This document shows positions 1 through 8,502 of a DNA stretch of 64,000 bases, piece after piece (the stretch's first letter is position 1; each line of letters opens with the position of its first letter). The stretch covers positions 62,001 to 126,000 of the forward strand of contig JBCBZW010000002.1 in the NCBI GenBank assembly GCA_039815145.1, given 5' to 3'. The position numbers and the translations under genes are program-made. Under the pieces are notes generated by a model. That model did no database searches, was not told the DNA's origin, and saw only the letters and a list, made by a program, of their open reading frames with translations. The stretch is from Pseudomonadota bacterium. Lineage in GTDB: Bacteria; Pseudomonadota; Gammaproteobacteria; Steroidobacterales; JBCBZW01.

Positions 1-91
1 GGAAGAGGCAGCCATCCGAGCGGATCCGGCCGCACGAACGACGGATCTCCTGCGCACTGTGTTCTCCGCGGCCGCGGGGGGTAACGATTAG
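1..91 (+). CDS. 3' end of an unidentified plus-strand gene (partial)
   Basis: Frame 2 is open from the window edge to a TAG at 89-91 and encodes about 29 residues ending TVFSAAAGGND. Most third codon positions are G or C, as in real genes here, and the frame ends just before the convergent lipocalin gene. That fits the carboxyl end of a gene starting upstream of the window. The piece is too short to assign a family; a competing frame closes at 82-84. Confidence 0.35.
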   Translation, partial: EEAAIRADPAARTTDLLRTVFSAAAGGND

Positions 92-97
92 GGCACC

Positions 98-745
98 TCA
101 GGGCGAGACCTGAGCGTAGGCACCCGCCGCTGGCGCTGTCGGGAGTGCGCTCTCGCCTAGCGCCGGTGGGTTGTCCTGTTGCACCCAGATCAGCGTCTCT
201 ACGTCGAATTCCAGCTCGCGCGCTTTGGCGACCAGGGCGTCCTTGACCGACGCTGGCAGCTCGGGATCACGGGCCAGGATCCACAGGTAGTCGCGGTTGG
301 GACCGCAGACCAGGGCGTACGCGTACGCTTCGCGATCGAGAGCGATCACGTTGTAGCCGCCGAAGAAGGGCCCGAAGAAGGACACCTTGATCTCGGCCAC
401 GTCCCGCTCGCCCACGAACAAGGCCCTGCCCTCGACCGACTTCCATTCCTGACGCTTGGTGGAGTAGCCGCTGTTCACGACGCCGACGCTGCCGTCTTCG
501 CGCAGCGTGTACTCGGCGCGAACGTGGGTGAGGCCGCGTTCGAAGCGATGATCCAGGCGAGCGATCTCGTACCAGCGGCCGAGGTAACGCTCGAGTTCGA
601 AGTCGTCGACCGCTTGCACGCCGTCCGGCACACCCACACATCCCGTTAGCCAGAGGGTGCACAGGGTGATCAGTATCGTGGCGGCATGCCGCCGGCTGCC
701 GTGCACCGTGGGCACGCCCTCGATCGCGTCGCTTCTCTGCCTCAT
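98..745 (-). CDS. blc: Outer-membrane lipocalin lipoprotein (Blc family)
   Basis: This 215-residue protein is a bacterial lipocalin, a beta-barrel that binds lipids or other hydrophobic ligands at the outer membrane and is often linked to envelope stress. A signal segment (about residues 20-35) ends in lipobox LTGC with Cys36 as the lipidation site. The lipocalin signature follows at about 54-60 (YLGRWYE, with the invariant GxW). The length is near the usual 170-190 residues plus a low-complexity Ala/Pro tail after about residue 190. The start is supported by AGGAGA about eight bases upstream on the minus strand. It stands alone, convergent with the partial gene at the window edge. The family call is firm; the ligand is unknown. 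Confidence 0.85.
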   Translation of the reverse strand: MRQRSDAIEGVPTVHGSRRHAATILITLCTLWLTGCVGVPDGVQAVDDFELERYLGRWYEIARLDHRFERGLTHVRAEYTLREDGSVGVVNSGYSTKRQEWKSVEGRALFVGERDVAEIKVSFFGPFFGGYNVIALDREAYAYALVCGPNRDYLWILARDPELPASVKDALVAKARELEFDVETLIWVQQDNPPALGESALPTAPAAGAYAQVSP

Positions 746-868
746 GGACAGGTTCTCCTGAGTATGCGTCCAGGCGAATTGTACTAAGTCCTGGCGTCCC
801 CCGTTGCGCTTACACCATGGTGCCCCGAGCCACTCGAGCAGCGTCCGGGCGGGTCGGGCGGGTGGCTA

Positions 869-892
869 CCGGGGCAAACGCCTTCGCCCCGG
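869..892 (+). other. GC-rich hairpin in the leader of the beta-propeller gene
   Basis: CCGGGGC (869-875) and GCCCCGG (886-892) form a perfect seven-base stem with a ten-base loop. It lies in the 285-base non-coding stretch between the divergent lipocalin and beta-propeller genes (746-1030). No T-run follows, so it is not an ordinary terminator. Otherwise I see no convincing element in this stretch. Confidence 0.3.
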
Positions 893-1030
893 ACTCCTGT
901 TCTCCCGGGCCCTTGTAACCGAAGGCTGGCTATCCCCGGCTACGCACCCGTACGTGTCGTTTCGGGGGTGTCGCAACAGGCAATCAAGGTCCGTACGTCC
1001 AGTGCACAGAAGAACTCGGGAGACTCATGG

Positions 1031-3259
1031 ATGACTCGCCTCACTCGACACCTCGCCTGGCTGCTGCTTGCCAGCCTCTCGCTGCCCGCCCTCGCACAGG
1101 ACCGGGAGTTCGTCTACTTCCTGAACTTCGTCGGTACCGGCGGCAATACCAACGCTGATGACATCGGCGTCTTCGACGTTCGAGATCGCCGCCTGGACCA
1201 ACCACTGAGCGCGGTCGCGGAGCGCCTGTTCGATCTGGAGCATCTGCCCGGCAGTGAGGTGATTTGGTTCGCGGAAGAGGGCGCGGTGCGGGCGATCGAC
1301 ATCCGCCAGGGCGAGGTGCTGCAGACGATAGCCGTGGCAGGCCCGGAGCCGCAGATCGCCCTCAGTCCGGACGGTGCGATGCTGTACGTACTCACGCGCG
1401 ACGGCCAGCTCCTGGCCTACGACATCGCGACGGGGCAACAGACCGCGGCGGAACCGGCGCAGCGCGGCGCCCAGCTCTCCGTCGATCCAAGCGGGCGTCG
1501 GGTCTTCTGGACCGCCCGCTGCTGCAGTGATGAGACGGTGCACGTGGTGGACCCGGTCAGTTTGGAGGAGATCGACCGCATCGTCCTCCCGTCCTCCTCG
1601 ACGAGCAGGATCGCCGTCTCCCCCGACTCGACCACGTTGGCGGTGACCAGCTCCACCTTGTCCACCCTGATGGTGGTGGATCTGGCGAGCAACGCCGTCA
1701 CCACGATCTCCCTCGGTGCGCAACCGAGCCTCGACCTGGCGCTCTCGGCGGATGGCGGGACGGCCTACGTGCAGACGGAGTTCAACGGCGTCCGGGTGAT
1801 CGATACGGGCGCAGAGGCAGCGGTCGCGCAACTCGGGCAATTCTCGTCGGCGTTGGCCCTGAGCCGTGATGGGTCACAGCTCTACCTGGTCGACAACAGT
1901 GAGCTTGCGGTGGCCGATACGACGAGCAATACGATCCTCTCACGTACGCCCATCAATGGTGCGGTGGACAAGCTGCTCGTCGGGCAGGTGCCTCGAAACC
2001 TGAGTGGCCTCATGCGCGGCATGCGCGCACGCATCGGCCAATGCACCAACACGGACAACTTCTTCGGGTTCTCCTTCAGCTTCTCCGCCCAGAACTGGTT
2101 CTGCCCCTTGGACTCGCTGGCGGTGGATCCGGGGACGCCGGTACAGGTGCTGCTGCGTGGGGTAGTGTCGAACTACCGTCACGCATACTTACCTAGTGCT
2201 TTCGATGACCAACTGTACGTGGTGGCCTTGAACGGCAATCAGCTGGTCGATCGCGTCCCGGTTGGCGGTAACTCGAACGCCGTCGCGGTGAGCCCGGACG
2301 GTAGCGAGGTGTACGTCGCAAGCGAAGATGAGGAAGAGGTGTGGGTGCTGGATGGGGTGAGCCACGAGGTGCTGGCGCGGATCCCGGTGAACGGGAATCC
2401 TGAGCGCCTCGCGCTGTCGCCCGATGCGACCCAGCTGTGGGCGAGCATCGACAGCCCGAGCGAGGTGAACGTGATCGATCTGGCCACGCGAAGCATGATC
2501 GCCGCCATCCGCACCACGGGCCTGCCTAGTGAGCTCGCCTTCTCCCCGGACGGCGCCACCGCGTACGTGGCGATCAATTTCTTCTCCACGGAGTCGGTGA
2601 ACGTCATCGACGTGGCAAACCTCGCCCTGCGCGGCACCATCCGCCTGGGCTTCCCGATATCGTCCTTGGAGGTGAGTCAGTCCGGCACGCGCTTGTACGT
2701 GGTCGCGGATCCGGGCTCGTCCGTCGTGGTGTACGACCTCGCCTTGGGCCTGCCTATCGCCAACATCGACCTGGCGGACGATGGTCGCAGCGTCCTCGAG
2801 TCCGCCGATGGCAACCTGCTCTACATCACCGACGATAGCGGCGCACTCACCTACGTCGAGACCACCACATTCTCCGTCGTGGGCACGGCCGCCGCGCCGC
2901 TCGAGCCCCGTGGTATTGCGCAGGACGCCGGCACGCAATTGCTCTACGTGGCCGGGGAGGGCGACGGGGGTTTCCAGCTGTTCACCCCACTCACAGGCTT
3001 GGCGGGGCCGAGCGTACAGATCGGCAACCTGACCCGCGCGTGGGGCGACTTCCTGGGGCCGAACATCAGCCCGCATTTCGCCGGGCGCGTCGACAATGCG
3101 GTGACCCTGACGTCCTACACGTGCCGCAACATCACGACGGGGCAAACCCTGTCCACCACCGTGGCGCCGGGCACCAGGACCTGGGATTGCACCGCGCTCG
3201 GGCTGGCCACCTCGTCTGGTGACTTCGCCGAGGTGCAGATGCTCGTGGTCAGCGACTAG
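1031..3259 (+). CDS. Secreted YncE/YVTN-type beta-propeller protein
   Basis: The protein of 742 residues has a signal peptide (about 1-22, ending PALA before QD) and then many repeats of about 40 residues with the pattern LSPDG..LYV...... V.V.D. This is the YVTN/lactonase-like beta-propeller pattern of the YncE family, usually periplasmic or surface proteins of unclear function. Two cysteine-containing modules of similar layout, one near the middle (CTNTDNFFGF region) and one at the carboxyl end (CRNITTGQ region), interrupt or follow the propeller; the last could be a small beta-sandwich. I chose the ATG at 1031 because GGGAG lies eight bases upstream and the signal peptide begins there; a longer reading frame opens at 968. 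Its stop overlaps the convergent beta-helix gene by 11 bases. No catalytic residues can be assigned. Confidence 0.7.
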   Translation: MTRLTRHLAWLLLASLSLPALAQDREFVYFLNFVGTGGNTNADDIGVFDVRDRRLDQPLSAVAERLFDLEHLPGSEVIWFAEEGAVRAIDIRQGEVLQTIAVAGPEPQIALSPDGAMLYVLTRDGQLLAYDIATGQQTAAEPAQRGAQLSVDPSGRRVFWTARCCSDETVHVVDPVSLEEIDRIVLPSSSTSRIAVSPDSTTLAVTSSTLSTLMVVDLASNAVTTISLGAQPSLDLALSADGGTAYVQTEFNGVRVIDTGAEAAVAQLGQFSSALALSRDGSQLYLVDNSELAVADTTSNTILSRTPINGAVDKLLVGQVPRNLSGLMRGMRARIGQCTNTDNFFGFSFSFSAQNWFCPLDSLAVDPGTPVQVLLRGVVSNYRHAYLPSAFDDQLYVVALNGNQLVDRVPVGGNSNAVAVSPDGSEVYVASEDEEEVWVLDGVSHEVLARIPVNGNPERLALSPDATQLWASIDSPSEVNVIDLATRSMIAAIRTTGLPSELAFSPDGATAYVAINFFSTESVNVIDVANLALRGTIRLGFPISSLEVSQSGTRLYVVADPGSSVVVYDLALGLPIANIDLADDGRSVLESADGNLLYITDDSGALTYVETTTFSVVGTAAAPLEPRGIAQDAGTQLLYVAGEGDGGFQLFTPLTGLAGPSVQIGNLTRAWGDFLGPNISPHFAGRVDNAVTLTSYTCRNITTGQTLSTTVAPGTRTWDCTALGLATSSGDFAEVQMLVVSD

Positions 3260-4961
3260 GGTCGGTGGCCGAGGTGCGCGATAGGATCCGCTCGGCGAGC
3301 TGATAGTCGTACAAGGAGGGGGCCGCCTGCACGGCCTCGTTCAGCATCTCCACGTAGGGTGCAGGGCGATAGTCCAACGTGAAGGAGCGGTTGCCGTGCA
3401 GGCCGACGATCCGCGCCATCGGTCCCTCGTCCAACCCCTGCACGGTGACGATCTCATCGGGGTGGGCGCCGCCGGTGATCAATACCCGTAGGTTCCAGGC
3501 GGTGTTGAAGCCACCGTGGCCGGGTTGCCAGTAGGGCGCGCCGCTGCCATCGAAGACGGGGGTGACGGGGCCGTCATCGGTGCGCAGGGCTCGCTTGTGG
3601 ATCGTGACGTCGTCGTAGAGGTTCTGATGGTTGGCGCCGGCGTGTTGATCCAGCGTCGGGGTGGTGAACACCTCCGCGTGCTTGTAGACGCACTTGGTGG
3701 ATTGGGTGTTGAAGGTGAGTGAGTGGAGCACGGGGTTCATCACCCGCACGTTCTCTGCGAGGACGTTGTGTACGTTGCCCATGTGCACGGCGTAGTGGGC
3801 GCGGCGGGTGCCGTCGGAGAGGATGTCGCGATAGGTCACGTTGGCGCTCGCGTAGCTCAGGATGCCGCTGTCCGCGTTGGTGATGCGGATATTGCGTGCC
3901 CAGGAGTCGAAGGCGGTAGTGAAGTAGATGCCGTTGTAGCCGCGCTCCATGTGATGGCCGAAGAAGGGGGAGTCCGGGAATTCGAGGTGCAGGTCTTCTA
4001 CGCCCACCTGCTCCAACCCATCCCAGGTGGCCACCTGAGCGGGAATCGACTCCCCGACGTCGTGCAGTAGCGGATCGGCGAGGCGCAGGGTGCGCCCGTC
4101 CACCGCTTGCACCCGCGAGGTCTGGCGGACGAGGGGGCGCTTGGGAAAGGTCCAGTGATGGGAGCCGGCGCGCTCGTGATCATCGCCGTAGAGGGACTTG
4201 ATGATGCCCGCGCCCGGGCCAGCGCTATTGATCCACTGCAGTTGAACGATGTCGCCGGCCTCCAGGGAGGCGGCAGTGGAGGCGAGTTGGAGTTCCCGGT
4301 CACCGCGGGTGCCCGAGGCGATTTGGGCGAGCACGTGGATCTTCGGGTCGTACTCCTCGAGGTAGGGCGCCGTGCGCACCCCCGGTTTCTGGATCCAGAC
4401 AAAACCGCCGCTCCAGGAATACTCAGAGAACAGGTCATTGAGGTTCTTTGCAGGCTCCACCTGGCGCTTGTCGAGCTTGACCAGATACTTGCGCAACTCG
4501 TCGAGGGAGTCGCTCTGATCGACTTGGTTGAGCGGCCTCGGGAAGCTCAGCACCGTGCCGCCGGGACCTGACCCTGCGCCCTGCAGGACGAAATTGGATC
4601 GGGTGATGCGCAACACCGCCGACACCCGGTAGCGCCCCGGCGAGAAGCGAACGATGACCGGGCCTACTGCCGCCGTGGCTGCAGCGATGGCTTGCTGGAT
4701 GGCCTTCGTATCGTCGATCTCGTCATCGGGTTTGGCGCCGAAGTCGTCGACCAGGAATACACGCCCGCTCGCTACCGGTAGCGCATCGAGGCCGTTCCGA
4801 TACCCCGCATAGGAGAAGTCCGGAAGGTAGTGGCTCGCGCTTATTGTCTCTAGGGACAATATGTCAGGGAGCCGCTGCGCCGAAGTCCCCACGGCGAGTG
4901 CCGCTGCCGACCACATTGCCAGCAGGCTCATCGCCATTCGCGATAAGTAGTTAATTTGCAT
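3249..4961 (-). CDS. Secreted right-handed beta-helix protein (pectate-lyase superfamily)
   Basis: This protein of 570 residues has an amino-terminal signal peptide (about 1-28) and then, at about 70-92, the opening module of Pectate_lyase_3-like folds (DDFGAKPDDEIDDTKAIQQAI), in which the first rung of a parallel beta-helix is built. Repeated short beta-rungs rich in Asn, Gly and Val follow (for example near NADSGILSYASANVTYRD). Such proteins include lyases, hydrolases and non-enzymatic binding helices, and no catalytic set could be recognised. It is divergent from the TonB-dependent receptor and shares with it the intergenic LacI-type motif, so a part in degrading the same polysaccharide is likely. 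The start is backed by AAGGA about ten bases upstream. Substrate unknown. Confidence 0.65.
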   Translation of the reverse strand: MQINYLSRMAMSLLAMWSAAALAVGTSAQRLPDILSLETISASHYLPDFSYAGYRNGLDALPVASGRVFLVDDFGAKPDDEIDDTKAIQQAIAAATAAVGPVIVRFSPGRYRVSAVLRITRSNFVLQGAGSGPGGTVLSFPRPLNQVDQSDSLDELRKYLVKLDKRQVEPAKNLNDLFSEYSWSGGFVWIQKPGVRTAPYLEEYDPKIHVLAQIASGTRGDRELQLASTAASLEAGDIVQLQWINSAGPGAGIIKSLYGDDHERAGSHHWTFPKRPLVRQTSRVQAVDGRTLRLADPLLHDVGESIPAQVATWDGLEQVGVEDLHLEFPDSPFFGHHMERGYNGIYFTTAFDSWARNIRITNADSGILSYASANVTYRDILSDGTRRAHYAVHMGNVHNVLAENVRVMNPVLHSLTFNTQSTKCVYKHAEVFTTPTLDQHAGANHQNLYDDVTIHKRALRTDDGPVTPVFDGSGAPYWQPGHGGFNTAWNLRVLITGGAHPDEIVTVQGLDEGPMARIVGLHGNRSFTLDYRPAPYVEMLNEAVQAAPSLYDYQLAERILSRTSATDPSR

Positions 4962-5087
4962 GAGCTATTGTCCTTTCAACGGTCGGAGCTCGCGTCGCAT
5001 TTCCTGACCAAGACCGTAGCCCACGCTCTGGCAACCGGCAACTGCAGCGCGACTCCTGGAGGCTTAGGACGCGATATGCAATCGGTG

Positions 5088-5115
5088 TAGACACCGGTGA
5101 CATTTTGCGTATGCT
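5088..5115 (+). promoter_or_regulatory. Candidate promoter and LacI-type operator before the TonB-dependent receptor
   Basis: GACACCGGTGACA (5090-5102) has the palindromic centre CACCGGTG typical in form of LacI-family operators. The same 13 bases recur at 8395-8407 before the operon that encodes a LacI regulator. The motif overlaps a -35-like TAGACA (5088-5093), followed 16 bases later by TATGCT (5110-5115), so a bound repressor would block the promoter. An alternative overlapping inverted repeat is CGGTGT-AG-ACACCG (5083-5096). The site also faces the divergent beta-helix gene. Confidence 0.55.
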
Positions 5116-5179
5116 TGACGCTGAGGGAGCCAATGGGGTTTCCGCTAACGCAGTTTCCGGATCCGGGGGGGTCAAACCA

Positions 5180-8092
5180 GTGAAACATCGTCTCAGCGCG
5201 TCTGCGCTTGCCGTCTATGCCGCCGCCATGGCGGCACCAGCCACCGTTAACGCGCAGCAGGAAGGGCCTATCGACGAAGTCGTCGTTCAGGGCATCCGCG
5301 GATCCCTGGCGAGCGCGATCGACCAGAAGCGCGATTCCGACAACCTCGTCGAGGTCATCGTTGCCGAGGACATCGGTAAGCTGCCGGATCAGAACCTCGC
5401 TGAAGTGCTCGAGAACGTCACGGGCATCCAGATCACGCGTACGGCGGGCGTCGGCACGGGCGTGCAGATTCGCGGCACCAACGCGAATCGCGTCGAGTTC
5501 AACGGTGTGTCCACCGTCGCCTCCGGGTCGAGCCGCACCGGTATCGACTTCGAAGACGTCAACCCCGCGATCATCTCCGCCGTGGAGGTGATCAAGTCCC
5601 CCGAAGCCAAGACCATCGAGGGCTCGGTCGGCGGCACCATCAACCTGCGCACGATCCGCCCGTTGGAGCTCTCGGAGATCCTGGCGTCGGCGCGGATCCA
5701 GGTGGAGGATAGCAGTCTCACGACTGACGGCCGCCAGCCCCGCCTGTCAGGCGCCTTCGGTAATTCCTGGGACACGGGCATCGGGTCGATCGGGTTCGTC
5801 GTCAGCGGCAGCTACACGGAGCAGGAGTCCGTGTCCTTCCGCCCACGTACGGACCGCGACAACATCGCCTCGCCGCCCGGCGCAGACCCTGCCGAGTTCC
5901 TCGGCATCCAGTTCCTGGTGCAGGAGCAGGAGAACTTCGATTACGAAACCACCAACATCGCGACGACCCTGGAGTGGGCACCGAGCGACCAGCTGAAGTT
6001 CAGCTTCGACGCCATCATCAACGAGCAGGAACGCAGCCAGGATAGCTACCGTCTGCAGGCCTCCGGCGTCAGCACGCTACGAAACATCAGCATTCCCACG
6101 GCCTTCGAGATCGTCGACTTCGGCGTGGGACCCGGTGAATTCCCAGCGGCCCTGCGCGGTGAGCTCGAGCCTGACCTGGCCAACGACGACGACGACCCGA
6201 ACCTGCGCTTCTCGAGCGACACGGGCTCGCGAGTGACCGACAGCCAGGTGTTTGCCTTCGCGACGGAGTGGACCGGTGATCGCTGGACCGTCCGGGGCGA
6301 GATCGCCTCGACCACCTCGGACACGGAGAACCCGAACCTGAGCACCACGCTCAATTTCCTCAATCCCAACTGTCCGCAGGACGGCACCAGCAACGACAAC
6401 TGCGTGCCCTTCATCTACGACCTCTCCGACGGGTCACTGGCCTGGGGCATCAACTTCAACTCGCCCTTCGCGCCGACCGTCGCAGACCTGACGGACCCCG
6501 CCAACGTCGTGCTCGATCAGGTGATCGTCGGTCGTAACACCACCGAGAACGAAGACATGGCGTTCCGCCTCGACTTCAACGTCGATCTCCAGTGGAAGGC
6601 CTTCACGTCGATCGACTTCGGCGCACGCTACAACCAGGCGTCCAGCCGCTTCGATGACATCGAGGATCGTATCGGTGGCTTCAGCCAGCTGGTAGATAGC
6701 CCGAGCGGCCTGCTGTTCGAGGAGTTGCTGGTCCCGGGGCCAGACAACTACGGCGATGCCGACGGCCGGGATCTGTTCATCTCCAACTTCCTCCTGGTCG
6801 ATCCCAACCGGGCCTTTTCCGATCCTGATGGCACGGTTCAGATCCTCCAGGACGCGGTGATCGAGCACGATCCGGACAGCCCCGACATCCTGATGTTGGC
6901 CTCGGACGAGAACCAGTTCTACGATGTCACCGAGGACACCATCGCCTTCTACGCCCAGGCCAACTTCGAGGCCGGCATCGTGCGCGGTAACGTCGGCCTG
7001 CGCTACGTCGACACGGAGACGGACTCCGTGGCCTTCGGCTTCGCCGACCAGAACGGGGTACGTGCCCTCGAGTCCACTAAGGGCAACGCGGACTTCTTCC
7101 TGCCTCGCGCCAACCTCGTGATCCAGCCGCGCGACGATCTGCTCGTGCGCCTTGGTTTCGGGTCTGACATTCGTCGCCCGAACTTCAGTGATGTGAACAC
7201 GGCCTTCGCGGCGGACGATCAGGAGAACTCGGTCATCGCCCTTGGTAATCCGAACCTGCAGCCCGAGGAGGTGGATTCCTACGACCTCTCCGTGGAGTGG
7301 TACTTCGCGCCAGCGGCCATCGCCAGCATCGGGTACTTCCGCAAGGAACGCACCAACATCATTGGGGTCGACTTCGACGGCGCTTTGCTGGTCGACGATC
7401 CGACCACCACCAGCGGTCTCGCCCGTGAGACGGATCCGAACTGCCCCGGGGGCGGTATCTTCAACCCCAACGTCATCCCCAATGTCCTGGGAGACCCGGA
7501 TACCATGGGGCTATGCGTGGATCGCACCACCCCGACCAACGATCCGGAGACCACCACGCAGCAGGGCATCGAACTCGCCTTCCAGTACAACCTGTCCGCC
7601 TTCGAAGATACCCTCGGGTGGGCGTCCGGCTTTGGCATCCTCGCCAACTACACCTACCAGGACTTCAGCGGCGGTTCGGTCATCGACACCACCTCCGGTC
7701 GTGGCCTGGATGTGCTGGGGGATGTCTCCATCCCCCGCGGGCTGCTCGACTTCTCGAAGAACGCCTACAACGTCACGCTCTTCTACGAGAAGTTCGGTCT
7801 CTCCGCCCGCGTGCGCTACACCTGGCGCGAGGGCTTCCGCACGCAGGATTTCGGTGGTGGTGCGAACACCAGCGGTAGCAGCACCTTCAGCTTCCCCGTC
7901 AACACGCTGGACCGCGGTCAGCTCAACGCCAGCATCAACTACGCCTTCACCGATAACTTCGCGGTCGAGTTCCAGGCCGTGAACATCACGGAGGAGCGTA
8001 TCGATCAGCACTGCGTGGCGGAGACCGGGCCCCTGTGCTTCGTCGGCTTCCCGGACCGACGCCTCGCGCTCGGTGCGAGCTATCGCTTCTGA
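5180..8092 (+). CDS. TonB-dependent outer-membrane receptor (Xanthomonas/Caulobacter carbohydrate type)
   Basis: This is a 970-residue TonB-dependent receptor that would import a substrate across the outer membrane with energy from TonB-ExbBD. The signal peptide (about 1-25, ending VNA before QQ) is followed by a TonB-box-like DEVVVQGIR and a plug domain with EDIGKLPDQNLAEVLENVTG, the hallmark of the large TIGR01782-type receptors. The rest is a 22-strand barrel ending in aromatic YRF. No STN signalling domain is present. I chose GTG at 5180 because it begins the signal peptide and because the upstream starts (TTG 5105, ATG 5111) lie inside the proposed promoter. Context with alginate lyases and a TRAP transporter suggests alginate or related oligouronates, but this is inference. 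A strong terminator follows at 8132-8161. Confidence 0.9.
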   Translation: MKHRLSASALAVYAAAMAAPATVNAQQEGPIDEVVVQGIRGSLASAIDQKRDSDNLVEVIVAEDIGKLPDQNLAEVLENVTGIQITRTAGVGTGVQIRGTNANRVEFNGVSTVASGSSRTGIDFEDVNPAIISAVEVIKSPEAKTIEGSVGGTINLRTIRPLELSEILASARIQVEDSSLTTDGRQPRLSGAFGNSWDTGIGSIGFVVSGSYTEQESVSFRPRTDRDNIASPPGADPAEFLGIQFLVQEQENFDYETTNIATTLEWAPSDQLKFSFDAIINEQERSQDSYRLQASGVSTLRNISIPTAFEIVDFGVGPGEFPAALRGELEPDLANDDDDPNLRFSSDTGSRVTDSQVFAFATEWTGDRWTVRGEIASTTSDTENPNLSTTLNFLNPNCPQDGTSNDNCVPFIYDLSDGSLAWGINFNSPFAPTVADLTDPANVVLDQVIVGRNTTENEDMAFRLDFNVDLQWKAFTSIDFGARYNQASSRFDDIEDRIGGFSQLVDSPSGLLFEELLVPGPDNYGDADGRDLFISNFLLVDPNRAFSDPDGTVQILQDAVIEHDPDSPDILMLASDENQFYDVTEDTIAFYAQANFEAGIVRGNVGLRYVDTETDSVAFGFADQNGVRALESTKGNADFFLPRANLVIQPRDDLLVRLGFGSDIRRPNFSDVNTAFAADDQENSVIALGNPNLQPEEVDSYDLSVEWYFAPAAIASIGYFRKERTNIIGVDFDGALLVDDPTTTSGLARETDPNCPGGGIFNPNVIPNVLGDPDTMGLCVDRTTPTNDPETTTQQGIELAFQYNLSAFEDTLGWASGFGILANYTYQDFSGGSVIDTTSGRGLDVLGDVSIPRGLLDFSKNAYNVTLFYEKFGLSARVRYTWREGFRTQDFGGGANTSGSSTFSFPVNTLDRGQLNASINYAFTDNFAVEFQAVNITEERIDQHCVAETGPLCFVGFPDRRLALGASYRF

Positions 8093-8131
8093 TAGGCCGT
8101 TTCCAAGCGGCCCACACTGACGCTACAGCCA

Positions 8132-8161
8132 GAAAGCCCCGGCAGCTTGCCGGGGGCTTTC
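8132..8161 (+). terminator. Intrinsic terminator after the TonB-dependent receptor
   Basis: GAAAGCCCCGGCA pairs with TGCCGGGGGCTTTC across a short loop, with one extra G bulged, forming a stem of about 13 pairs flanked by A on the left and TTTCC on the right. It lies about 40 bases after the receptor stop and should end that transcript. Confidence 0.75.
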
Positions 8162-8392
8162 CGGGCGGTCGGGTGGGGATTGTCTGCTGAGACATCCCCC
8201 ATGTCCGGCGCGCCAGTGCACGTGATCATAGGTGGGGAGGGGCACGGTGGCATGGATCGACTGCTTGCCGTTCTCCTGAAGATTGGCGAGCTGAGGCTCG
8301 CTGGTACCCTGCCGGGGAGGTGCTCGCCTTCGTGATTGGCCGCCAGGACATTGCCCACAGCCGCTAGAAAAGCGCGAAACGAGGCGTTATTC

Positions 8393-8420
8393 TTGACACC
8401 GGTGACAATAAGTCTCGAAT
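8393..8420 (+). promoter_or_regulatory. Candidate promoter and LacI-type operator before the uronate/TRAP operon
   Basis: TTGACA (8393-8398) is a consensus -35, and TCGAAT (8415-8420) is a -10-like hexamer 16 bases downstream. Overlapping the -35 is GACACCGGTGACA (8395-8407), identical over 13 bases to the motif before the TonB receptor. It lies in a 410-base non-coding stretch (8093-8502) in which I see only the receptor terminator and this site. Probable target of the LacI regulator at 9376; autoregulation is expected. Confidence 0.6.
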
Positions 8421-8502
8421 GCTTCGAGCCATTGGCGGTTCAGTGTATGCCGTCTCACCGAGTGAGTTTGTTCGGTAGATCTTCTCGCGAAGGATGACCT
8501 GA

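Noticed and set aside
840-960. Similarity to a GEMM-I (cyclic di-GMP) riboswitch in the leader of the beta-propeller gene
   Set aside because: Only a GGGGCAAAC-like piece fits; the second conserved strand and the tetraloop receptor pattern are not found.
5105-5179. Upstream starts (TTG 5105, ATG 5111) for the TonB-dependent receptor
   Set aside because: They lie inside the proposed promoter and operator, and the extra 25 residues do not form a signal peptide, while GTG 5180 starts one directly.
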